Assembly (NCBI GenBank): GCA_902764045.1
Contig: CACWUI010000067.1
Coordinates: forward strand, 1 to 6,602
Source: an uncultured Lachnospiraceae bacterium
GTDB taxonomy: Bacteria > Bacillota > Clostridia > Lachnospirales > Lachnospiraceae
Reading direction: 5' to 3'
DNA: 6,602 bases
In this document: piece by piece, positions 1-5,389 of the stretch
Layout of the letters: every line of letters begins with the position of its first letter
How positions within the stretch are numbered: position 1 is the stretch's first letter
The notes under the pieces: model-generated
Told to the model about the DNA's origin: nothing
Seen by the model: only the letters and a program-made list of their open reading frames with translations
The model's database searches: none
Made by a program: the position numbers and the translations under genes

Positions 1-357
1 ATGCCAGTATTTTTTCCAGTTGTTTACCCAGTCTGCGTCTTCGGTGACGGATTCCAGGATCTCACAGTCTCCTGCGTCGACCGTGTTTTTTATCTCCGAG
101 AGAGCGTTTCTTAATTCCTGAAGCTTCAGGGCATTGTCCTCGGGAGTCTCCGCATTCAGATAAAAGCTGATGACAGCCTTTCCGTCATCGGCGGGAGTTT
201 CCGGCGGAAAGTCGGCGAACATCCCCTCCAGCTCTTCCTCGGTCAATGCCACATTATCCTTTATCTCAAAGCCGTCGATGCCAAGTTCTGACAGTGTGGC
301 GCATATTATGTCCGTGGCTGCGGTGGTGGTTTGCAGGTCATATCTGTTCCATTTCAT
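1..357 (-). CDS. prmA: Ribosomal protein L11 methyltransferase PrmA, N-terminal part (gene runs off the left edge)
   Basis: PrmA uses S-adenosylmethionine to trimethylate ribosomal protein L11 in the cytoplasm. Only the first 119 codons are here. They read MKWNRYDLQTTTAATDIICA at the start and end in DADWVNNWKKYWH, which matches the conserved D-W-x-x-x-W-K-K-Y/F block that closes the small N-terminal L11-recognition domain of PrmA. The methyltransferase domain with its SAM-binding glycine motif lies beyond the window, so catalytic integrity cannot be judged. The linker (about residues 36-60, EEELEGMFADFPPETPADDG) is acidic. The ATG at 357 has a good ribosome binding site, GGGGAG, six bases upstream. 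The gene starts 13 nt after the aminopeptidase stop, so it is probably the fourth gene of the scpAB operon. There is no frameshift in the visible part. The identification rests on recognising the N-terminal domain only. Confidence 0.88.
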   Translation of the reverse strand, partial: MKWNRYDLQTTTAATDIICATLSELGIDGFEIKDNVALTEEELEGMFADFPPETPADDGKAVISFYLNAETPEDNALKLQELRNALSEIKNTVDAGDCEILESVTEDADWVNNWKKYWH

Positions 358-370
358 GTTTATCTCCCCG

Positions 371-1756
371 TCACGCGTTCGCCAGAAAAGCCTTATAGCA
401 TTTGTAAGCCTCGTAAACGTCCACCTTGCTTATCACCTCCATTGGCGCGTGCATGTTCAGCACAGCCACGCCGCTGTCTATTACGTTCATGCCGTATGTG
501 GCAAGTATATAAGCAATGGTTCCGCCGCCGCCGATATCCACCTTGCCGAGCTCGGCAGTCTGGTAAGAAACCTTGTTCTTATCCATGATCGCCCTGAGCT
601 CGCCCAGATATTCGGCAGAGGCATCATTGGAGCCGCTTTTCCCCCTGACACCGGTAAATTTGTTAAACACTACACCGTGTCCCAAAAACGCCGTATTCTT
701 CAACTCAAAAAAGCTCGGATAATTAGGATCATATGCGCTTGATACATCGGATGAGAGCATCCTGGAATTGGTAAGGACCCTGCGCAACTTGAGCTCACTG
801 TACTGTCCTGCTCTTTCCATCACCTCGGCCACGGTATTTTCAAAAAATCTTGAGGTCATTCCCGTGGCGCCCACGCTTCCTATCTCCTCTTTATCCACAA
901 GGATGCACACCCCGGTCTTTTTCAATCTGCCGGACTCTGTCATGGCGATAAGAGAAGGGTAAGCGCAGACCCTGTCATCATGTCCGTATCCCATGATCAT
1001 GCTCTCATCAAGTCCGCAGTCCCTTGCCTCTCCCGCAGGTACGATCTCAAGCTCGGCAGATACAAAGTCCGCCTCCTCAAAGCCGTACTTTTTCTTAAGG
1101 ATAGAGAGCACGTTTTTCTTTACCTGATCCTTTTCCTTTGAGGTAACGGCGGCAGGCATACTTCCTACCAGCAGATCCAGATCTTCTCCCTCTACCACAT
1201 GCTCACCGGATTTCTTAAGCTGCTTTTCAGCCAGGTGTACCAGAATGTCTGTTATGCAAAATACAGGGTCTCCCGGATTGTCTCCCACGTTTACCTCCAA
1301 GATCTTCCCGCTTTTTAATACCACCACACCGTGGATAGCCATCTCCCTTGCTACCCACTGATACTTCTTGATACCGCCGTAATAATGCGTATCAAAAAGC
1401 ACCAGATCATTGTCCTCGTATACGGGATTCTGTTTGATGTCGATCCTGGGGGAGTCCACATGAGCACCAAGGATGTTTAAGCCTTCCTCCATGGGAGCAG
1501 TCCCGATATTAAACATGAGAATGGATTTTTTCATGTTTACGGCATACACCTTGTCTCCGGGCTTTAATTTCTTTTTCTCTTTAATGATCTTTTCAAGATT
1601 CACATAGCCTTTTTTCTCGGCAATGTTTACCGCTTCCGCAACGCATTCACGTTCTGTCTTACATTCGGATATAAACTTCCTGTAGTCGGAAGCAAAACTA
1701 AAGATCTTCTTTTTGTCATATGCGCTGTATTTACTCCATGCATTTTCACTCTTCAT
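371..1756 (-). CDS. M18 family zinc aminopeptidase
   Basis: A 461-residue cytosolic metallo-aminopeptidase of the M18 (aminopeptidase I / aspartyl aminopeptidase) family, which removes N-terminal residues from peptides and usually assembles into large oligomers. The family's metal and catalytic motifs are all present in order: G-A-H-V-D-S-P-R at 97-104 (H99, D101), G-H-D-D-R at 258-262 (bridging Asp), D-K-E-E-I-G-S at 288-294 (catalytic Glu region), S-S-D-V-S-S-A at 336-342, and N-M-H-A-P-M-E at 434-440 (last His ligand). The length fits the clostridial type of about 460 residues rather than the shorter proteobacterial type. There is no signal peptide. The ATG at 1756 overlaps the end of scpB by 11 nt and has GAGGTG about eight bases upstream, inside scpB, suggesting translational coupling. 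Substrate preference (acidic or neutral N-termini) cannot be read from the sequence. The link to ScpAB is probably only positional. Confidence 0.93.
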   Translation of the reverse strand: MKSENAWSKYSAYDKKKIFSFASDYRKFISECKTERECVAEAVNIAEKKGYVNLEKIIKEKKKLKPGDKVYAVNMKKSILMFNIGTAPMEEGLNILGAHVDSPRIDIKQNPVYEDNDLVLFDTHYYGGIKKYQWVAREMAIHGVVVLKSGKILEVNVGDNPGDPVFCITDILVHLAEKQLKKSGEHVVEGEDLDLLVGSMPAAVTSKEKDQVKKNVLSILKKKYGFEEADFVSAELEIVPAGEARDCGLDESMIMGYGHDDRVCAYPSLIAMTESGRLKKTGVCILVDKEEIGSVGATGMTSRFFENTVAEVMERAGQYSELKLRRVLTNSRMLSSDVSSAYDPNYPSFFELKNTAFLGHGVVFNKFTGVRGKSGSNDASAEYLGELRAIMDKNKVSYQTAELGKVDIGGGGTIAYILATYGMNVIDSGVAVLNMHAPMEVISKVDVYEAYKCYKAFLANA

Positions 1757-2387
1757 CTGTATTCACCTCATCCTCAACCTTTATTTCTCCGGCAGTGCCG
1801 TCATTATTTTCTTCTTCCCCTGTTTCCTTTTCCGGGGTTTCGCTTTCCAGTTCCAGCTTCATCTGCCCCAGAAGATCCTCTGAAATCTCCGGAAGATCTT
1901 CAAGACTTCTGAGATTAAACAGTCTCAGGAATTCATCTGTAGTGGAAAACAAAAAGGGACGTCCCGGAGCATTTAACCTGTCCGATTCATATATCAAACC
2001 GTACTCCACAAGCCTGCTTATCTGACCGGAACAGCCCACACCCCTTATATCCTCAACCTGTGATCTGGTAACGGGCTGTCTGTAGGCAATAATAGACAGG
2101 GTCTCAAGCATAGCCTCGGTAAACTGATAATTATTGTCACGGCTTACAAGAGAAGCAAGTACGGTATAAAACTCTTTTTTTGTAGCCAGCTCATAACAGC
2201 CGTTTATCTGTACGATATTTATCCCTCTGTCCTCAGATGTATAATCATCGATAAGCTCCGTTATTTTTTTAATGGTCTCTTCCCTGCTTATCTCAAGGGC
2301 GGCTGCCATCTCATCTGCGCTCAAGGGTTCCCCCTTGGCAAAAAGCATTGCCTCAATGGCGGCTTTTATATTTACGGTATCCATCAT
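1746..2387 (-). CDS. scpB: Segregation and condensation protein ScpB
   Basis: ScpB is the winged-helix (kite) subunit of the SMC-ScpA-ScpB condensin, which organises and segregates the chromosome. A ScpB dimer binds the middle of ScpA. The 213 residues show two winged-helix domains. The first is about 5-80 (IKAAIEAMLFAKGEPLSADE). The second is about 90-160, with the family hallmark L-E-T-L-S-I-I-A-Y-R-Q-P-V-T-R at 94-108, E-D-I-R-G-V at 112-117, and G-R-P-F-L-F-S-T-T-D-E-F-L-R-L-F at 142-157. The last 35 or so residues are a highly acidic, low-complexity tail. Two ATG codons are adjacent, at 2387 and 2384. The strong site GGGAGG leaves only 2 nt before the first but 5 nt before the second, so the second (212 residues) may be the real start. 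The gene begins 16 nt after scpA and overlaps the aminopeptidase gene by 11 nt. Confidence 0.96.
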   Translation of the reverse strand: MMDTVNIKAAIEAMLFAKGEPLSADEMAAALEISREETIKKITELIDDYTSEDRGINIVQINGCYELATKKEFYTVLASLVSRDNNYQFTEAMLETLSIIAYRQPVTRSQVEDIRGVGCSGQISRLVEYGLIYESDRLNAPGRPFLFSTTDEFLRLFNLRSLEDLPEISEDLLGQMKLELESETPEKETGEEENNDGTAGEIKVEDEVNTDEE

Positions 2388-2395
2388 TACCTCCC
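2388..2395 (-). promoter_or_regulatory. scpB ribosome binding site that bears on start choice
   Basis: Read on the minus strand this is GGGAGGTA, immediately followed by ATGATG. The Shine-Dalgarno core ends 2 nt before the first ATG and 5 nt before the second. Spacing of 5-9 nt is usual, which favours initiation at the second ATG (2384). Confidence 0.7.
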
Positions 2396-2403
2396 GCGAT
2401 CAT

Positions 2404-3186
2404 TTATTGAAAAAATTCACCGGATGCGCCGAACATCTCCACATCCTTTTGAACCATTATCGTAATCTCATCACTTGGGGTCTCCTGCAGGGCAGTCACA
2501 AAGCCCGATCGCATCATCTCAAGAAGCACCAGGAATGTAACTATCTCCGTAAGCACCCCGCTCCCCTCCGGCAGAAGAGACTTAAACCCCATGCTCTTTC
2601 CCCTCTTCATGGCCGTCTTCATACCGGTAATGGTACCGGGAATATCCACATTTTCAGCTTCAATCACGCCAAACCCGCTTCTTACGGGATCTATCCGGTC
2701 CGCGGCGCGCCTCAGGGCATCAATATATGCCCTGTTTAACACATTGGTATCAATGCCATAGAGCAACTTGTCCAGATCCGGCTTGGGACGATATTTGAGA
2801 ATGTTGGAAGGAATGGATTCGTATCCGAAAAACCTTTTACGTCCTTCCGTCGCGCACTCATTTAACTCCGTGGCGATAAACTTAAACATCTTAAGTTCCA
2901 ACAACCTTGCGGTAAGTTCTTCTTTCATGTCTTCCGCATCAGGTCCCTCTTCTTTGGGCTTCGGCAGGAGCATTTTGGACTTTATCATAAGGAGTCTGGC
3001 AGCCATCACGAGGAATTCACTGGCCAGATCCAGGTCCTCTCTTGCCATTTCCCTGACGCACTCAAGATACTGGTCCGTGATCTCCACAATGGGGATGTCA
3101 TATATATCCAGCTTGTTTTTTTCTATAAGATGAAGCAAAAGGTCCAGGGGACCCTCGAATGCCTCGAGTTTTATATTCAGACTCAT
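2404..3186 (-). CDS. scpA: Segregation and condensation protein ScpA
   Basis: ScpA is the kleisin subunit that bridges the two heads of the SMC dimer and recruits ScpB. The 260-residue length is normal. The N-terminal SMC-neck binding domain has the signature F-E-G-P-L-D-L-L-L-H-L-I at 10-21 and the helix A-S-E-F-L-V-M-A-A-R-L-L-M-I-K-S-K-M-L-L at 55-74. The middle (about 80-165) is charged and helical, as expected for the ScpB-binding region. The C-terminal winged helix, which binds the SMC cap, contains T-F-L-V-L-L-E-M-M-R-S-G at 217-228. The ATG at 3186 begins the family's usual N-terminus. Its ribosome binding site is modest (AAGG, about nine bases upstream). It is the first gene of the apparent scpA-scpB-M18-prmA operon. 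A clear dedicated promoter is not visible. Transcription may come from the AT-rich dyad at 3238-3254 or from yihY read-through. Confidence 0.97.
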   Translation of the reverse strand: MSLNIKLEAFEGPLDLLLHLIEKNKLDIYDIPIVEITDQYLECVREMAREDLDLASEFLVMAARLLMIKSKMLLPKPKEEGPDAEDMKEELTARLLELKMFKFIATELNECATEGRKRFFGYESIPSNILKYRPKPDLDKLLYGIDTNVLNRAYIDALRRAADRIDPVRSGFGVIEAENVDIPGTITGMKTAMKRGKSMGFKSLLPEGSGVLTEIVTFLVLLEMMRSGFVTALQETPSDEITIMVQKDVEMFGASGEFFQ

Positions 3187-3217
3187 GTAAATAACCTTAA
3201 AAACCTTTAAAAATTAA

Positions 3218-3246
3218 TTGTTTTTGTGCTCCGAACATTGTATAAT
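3218..3246 (+). promoter_or_regulatory. Sigma-70 (SigA) type promoter of the 6S-like RNA
   Basis: The -35 box TTGTTT (3218-3223), a 17-nt spacer and a perfect -10 box TATAAT (3241-3246) lie on the plus strand. Transcription should start near 3253, exactly where the self-pairing RNA begins. No plus-strand protein gene follows, so this is a promoter for a noncoding RNA. It sits in the 66 nt between scpA and the RNA and points away from scpA. Confidence 0.75.
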
Positions 3247-3254
3247 ATATACAA
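3238..3254. repeat. Perfect 7-bp inverted repeat (TTGTATA-ata-TATACAA) over the 6S promoter -10 region
   Basis: The arms TTGTATA (3238-3244) and TATACAA (3248-3254) are perfectly complementary with a 3-nt spacer. The dyad covers the plus-strand -10 box and the predicted start site. Because it is symmetric, the minus strand carries TATATT and TATTAT, so it could also supply a weak -10 for scpA. It might be an operator, a divergent promoter core, or a chance feature of AT-rich promoter DNA. Confidence 0.4.
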
Positions 3255-3434
3255 ATCTGAAATGTACGCCAGTTCGCTTATTTTGATCCGACATTTTTGA
3301 TACGGGATCTTAACATTGAATAAGTTAAAGCCGGGCCGCCTCCGAGCGGAAGGCTGCGACGTATTCTGAAGGAACCCACCTGGCGGTGTGCCGGGAGTCA
3401 TACAAGCGGGCAACGGCATTTCGGATCTTTTTTT
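3253..3434 (+). ncRNA. ssrS: Probable 6S RNA
   Basis: 6S RNA folds like an open promoter, binds the housekeeping RNA polymerase holoenzyme and dampens transcription, typically in stationary phase. This transcript would be about 182 nt, the usual size. Its 5' end (3255-3264) pairs with its 3' end (3417-3426) over 10 bp including one G-U. A second closing segment is 3272-3279 with 3404-3411 (8 bp). Then come opposing strands of 24 nt (3280-3303) and 26 nt (3378-3403), the central bubble. The 3' strand holds a small hairpin (3379-3384 with 3390-3395). The apical arm is 3304-3306/3375-3377, 3308-3311/3370-3373, 3318-3322/3362-3366, 3324-3326/3358-3360, 3329-3332/3352-3355 and 3336-3339/3346-3349, with loop CTCCGA. 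A strong promoter precedes it and seven T follow. It could be another structured RNA of similar shape. I could not run a covariance model. Confidence 0.7.
3417..3434 (+). terminator. 3' end and terminator of the 6S-like RNA
   Basis: The 3' strand of the closing stem (CATTTCGGAT, 3417-3426) is followed by C and seven T (3428-3434). Its pairing partner is the RNA's own 5' end, so the terminating structure is the closing stem rather than a separate compact hairpin. The T run overlaps the yihY stop codon (3433-3435) on the opposite strand. Confidence 0.55.
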
Positions 3435-4362
3435 ATGCCTTATTTCTTTGTTTTTTTCTTTCTTCCTTCTTCTGAAGCACATTCTGCCTGTGTTCCCGCA
3501 GGTGCCGTATACCGGGGTACTCCGACACCTTCATCCACTTGGCAAGAATGATCCACCTGTTCTCGATATATGTATTAAACTCCGCGCCGAAGTACAGGAT
3601 CATAAACATGGCAAAGATCCAGAAGAATGTAAACAGCGTATTTGCCAGTCTCCCGTAGACATGGTTAAAGGTTGGCGAATTGGCTATTATCAGTGAAAAC
3701 AGCCAGGAGAAAAGCATACCGCCCATTGCCGCTATAAATGCCCCGGGAAGTTCCTTCCAAAAGGTGCTCTTTCTTTCCGGCACGATCATATAGATCAGAG
3801 TGAACATGATCGTAAGCACGATGGGAAGCATGATATACCGCCGGAAAACTATACTGCCGATTATGGCCGCAAGCACGGGGGACACCACCTTCAGACTGCC
3901 CTGAAAATCACCGCCGTAGACATAGATCATCAGCACGATGATTATCACGATCATAAAAAGAAATGTAAGAAGCGTTGACTTCAGCCTTCTGGCGCCCCAT
4001 TTCGTTTTGGGTTTGATGCCGTAGATCCGGTCAAAGGCTTTCATCATGCCCATAAAGCCCTGTCCGGCCGCGTAGATCGCAAAAATATAGGCAAAAACTG
4101 TTATGGTCTTGGAGCGGTTCTCGAAAATGTCCCTCACCAGAGCTTCAGAGGCGGTGGCTATCTGCACAGGGGCCATATCAGTTATGACCTTCATGATATT
4201 TTCCACATGAACGGGGAAAAACTTAAGAATGCTCATCAATATAAAGAAAAACGGCAAAATACAGACAATCAGAAAAAAACTTGAAGCAGCTGCATAATAT
4301 ACGCAGTTGTCTTCAAAGTATTTGCTGACACATTTTCTGAATCTGGGGCCGTATTTTGACAT
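3433..4362 (-). CDS. YihY/BrkB-family integral membrane protein
   Basis: A polytopic inner-membrane protein of the YihY (UPF0761/BrkB) family. Its molecular function is not firmly known; older names such as ribonuclease BN or virulence factor BrkB are not reliable guides. Starting at the ATG at 4362 it has 309 residues, normal for the family. Hydrophobic segments lie near 24-48, 87-108, 130-149, 158-173, 176-194, 207-228 and 240-262. The diagnostic block is N-H-V-Y-G-R-L-A-N-T-L-F-T-F-F-W at 233-248, followed by L-Y-F-G-A-E-F-N at 256-263. The C-terminal 20 or so residues are very basic (KKEERKKQRNKA) and probably cytoplasmic. The frame is open upstream to 4479, but that would add 39 unconserved residues and place the start upstream of the promoter at 4405-4433. 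Only a close AGGA precedes the 4362 ATG. It converges on the 6S-like RNA. Confidence 0.88.
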   Translation of the reverse strand: MSKYGPRFRKCVSKYFEDNCVYYAAASSFFLIVCILPFFFILMSILKFFPVHVENIMKVITDMAPVQIATASEALVRDIFENRSKTITVFAYIFAIYAAGQGFMGMMKAFDRIYGIKPKTKWGARRLKSTLLTFLFMIVIIIVLMIYVYGGDFQGSLKVVSPVLAAIIGSIVFRRYIMLPIVLTIMFTLIYMIVPERKSTFWKELPGAFIAAMGGMLFSWLFSLIIANSPTFNHVYGRLANTLFTFFWIFAMFMILYFGAEFNTYIENRWIILAKWMKVSEYPGIRHLREHRQNVLQKKEERKKQRNKA

Positions 4363-4404
4363 ATTCCTACCATCTTCTCCGTAAATGCTTACAAAAGATG
4401 ATAA

Positions 4405-4433
4405 ATTATACCATATTTTGAGATGTTTTGAAA
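4405..4433 (-). promoter_or_regulatory. Extended -10 promoter of yihY
   Basis: On the minus strand there is a perfect -10 TATAAT (complement of 4405-4410) preceded by TGG, giving the extended -10 form TGnTATAAT. A weak -35, TTTCAA (complement of 4428-4433), lies 17 nt upstream. Transcription should start near 4398, leaving a leader of about 35 nt before the ATG at 4362. This supports 4362 rather than 4479 as the yihY start and separates yihY from the upstream three genes. Confidence 0.7.
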
Positions 4434-4502
4434 GAAAGTTTCGTACAGGGGATATTTCAGATGAGAACGAGGGACACAAAACCCGTCACCGTATCTCCAA
4501 AG

Positions 4503-4937
4503 TCAATTCATCGAAAAGTCGATATCACTTATCTCATAGCCTGACATCTGAACGGTATCCAGGATATAATTTTCCGTAACTCCCATATACTCCGCCAGTT
4601 CCTTTGGGGTGGGTTTGATATAAAACTCCTCTTTGTATCTGAGAGCGGCATCATTGACCTTATTAACCCTTTTTAAGACCTTCTCCGATACGTCGGCCTG
4701 GGTCCGATCTTCTTCCATCATTGCAGACACTCTTTCGGTAAATAACGTTTTCAGCTCATCTATGATCTCTTCGTGCTCTTTGCCCGCATGTTTGTCATCA
4801 TTGATGTATTCGATGATAATAAGAGCCCTTTCCTGGTGCAGGTCCTCTTCGGGGATATCTGAGCTTTTAAAGGCTTCGGTGAAGCTGACGGTTTTTTCGT
4901 ATAATGTATTAAATATATCTTCTTTTATCTTGTCCAT
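4503..4937 (-). CDS. Short sigma-70-like protein with a region 3 type domain, lacking region 4
   Basis: A 144-residue, acidic, soluble protein. The C-terminal part (about 83-140) reads like sigma-70 region 3. R-V-N-K-V-N-D-A-A at 90-98 is followed by K-P-T-P-K-E-L-A-E-Y-M-G-V-T at 108-121, matching the usual R-x-P-T-x-E-E-(I/L)-A-x-x-(L/M)-G-(V/L) helix-turn-helix, and it ends in S-D-I-D where sigma factors have S-L-D/E. E-D-L-H-Q-E at 31-36 may be a remnant of the region 2 D-L-I-Q-E-G motif. There is no recognisable core-binding/-10 helix and no region 4, so it is unlikely to direct transcription alone. I remember similar short proteins from Lachnospiraceae, function unknown to me. The ATG at 4937 has AGGGGA about five bases upstream, and the gene starts 9 nt after the acetyltransferase stop. 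No clear terminator follows it. Confidence 0.7.
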   Translation of the reverse strand: MDKIKEDIFNTLYEKTVSFTEAFKSSDIPEEDLHQERALIIIEYINDDKHAGKEHEEIIDELKTLFTERVSAMMEEDRTQADVSEKVLKRVNKVNDAALRYKEEFYIKPTPKELAEYMGVTENYILDTVQMSGYEISDIDFSMN

Positions 4938-4946
4938 TTTTCCCCT

Positions 4947-5366
4947 TCACTTCAAAATATATTTCGTAAACCCGTTTCCCAGGTTTTCATTGGGTCTTCT
5001 TATAAAGCCGCATTTCTCATAAAAATTCTCCGACCCTTTTTTGCTCATAAGCCCCAGCATCATTTTGGTGCCGGGTAGGGTTATCTCATCAGCATACTCC
5101 ACCAGGCGTCCCATGATATAGGCGCCTATCCCGAGTCCCTGATACTCATCCCTGATCATAATATCCTGTATATAACAGATTACGGCGCCGTCTCCCACAA
5201 GACGCCCCATCCCCACTATCAGGTCACCGTCATATGCCGCAACCACCTTAAGGGCGTTTTTTAATGCCAGTTCACCCTGCTTTGGGGACAGCTCATGAAA
5301 TCCCACATTTTTTCGCAGGTCAAAATATTCTTTTATACCCAGCTCATCTTCCACATATCTGATCAT
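4947..5366 (-). CDS. GNAT family N-acetyltransferase
   Basis: A 139-residue single-domain acyltransferase of the GNAT superfamily, which transfers an acetyl group from acetyl-CoA to an amine of an unknown substrate in the cytoplasm. Motif A is clear: strand I-Q-D-I-M-I at 66-71, then the pyrophosphate-binding turn Y-Q-G-L-G-I-G at 75-81 (Q/R-x-x-G-x-G/A) and helix A-Y-I-M-G-R-L-V-E-Y. Motif B is at F-Y-E-K-C-G-F, 115-121. The length is typical. The ATG at 5366 is preceded by AGGGG about ten bases away. An out-of-frame ATG at 5374 would give only three codons. It lies 23 nt after the kinase stop and 9 nt before the sigma-like gene, so it is probably cotranscribed with both. The substrate cannot be inferred from the neighbours. 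Confidence 0.9.
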   Translation of the reverse strand: MIRYVEDELGIKEYFDLRKNVGFHELSPKQGELALKNALKVVAAYDGDLIVGMGRLVGDGAVICYIQDIMIRDEYQGLGIGAYIMGRLVEYADEITLPGTKMMLGLMSKKGSENFYEKCGFIRRPNENLGNGFTKYILK

Positions 5367-5389
5367 TTTTTCATCCCCTACAGTTTCTT

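Noticed and set aside
170..742. Plus-strand 190-residue open frame opposite the aminopeptidase and prmA
   Set aside because: It is a shadow of two well-supported genes, shows no protein family features and spans their junction.
3190..3214. Two near-identical ACCTT(T)AAAAA units before scpA as a regulatory direct repeat
   Set aside because: They are short, AT-rich and include the ribosome binding site region, so chance similarity is enough to explain them.
3207..3482. Minus-strand 91-residue reading frame beginning MCFRRRKKEKNKEIRHKKRS across the yihY-scpA gap
   Set aside because: It starts inside the 3' end of yihY in another frame, has no known motif, and lies over the 6S-like RNA, whose base pairing explains the sequence better.
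4363..4479. 39-codon N-terminal extension of the yihY protein to an ATG at 4479
   Set aside because: The extension would cover the extended -10 promoter, does not resemble YihY N-termini, and gives an unusual length. The ATG at 4362 begins the conserved part.
4440..4502. Possible terminator after the sigma-like gene
   Set aside because: Only a weak GGG/CCC pairing with bulges is visible and there is no T run on the minus strand.
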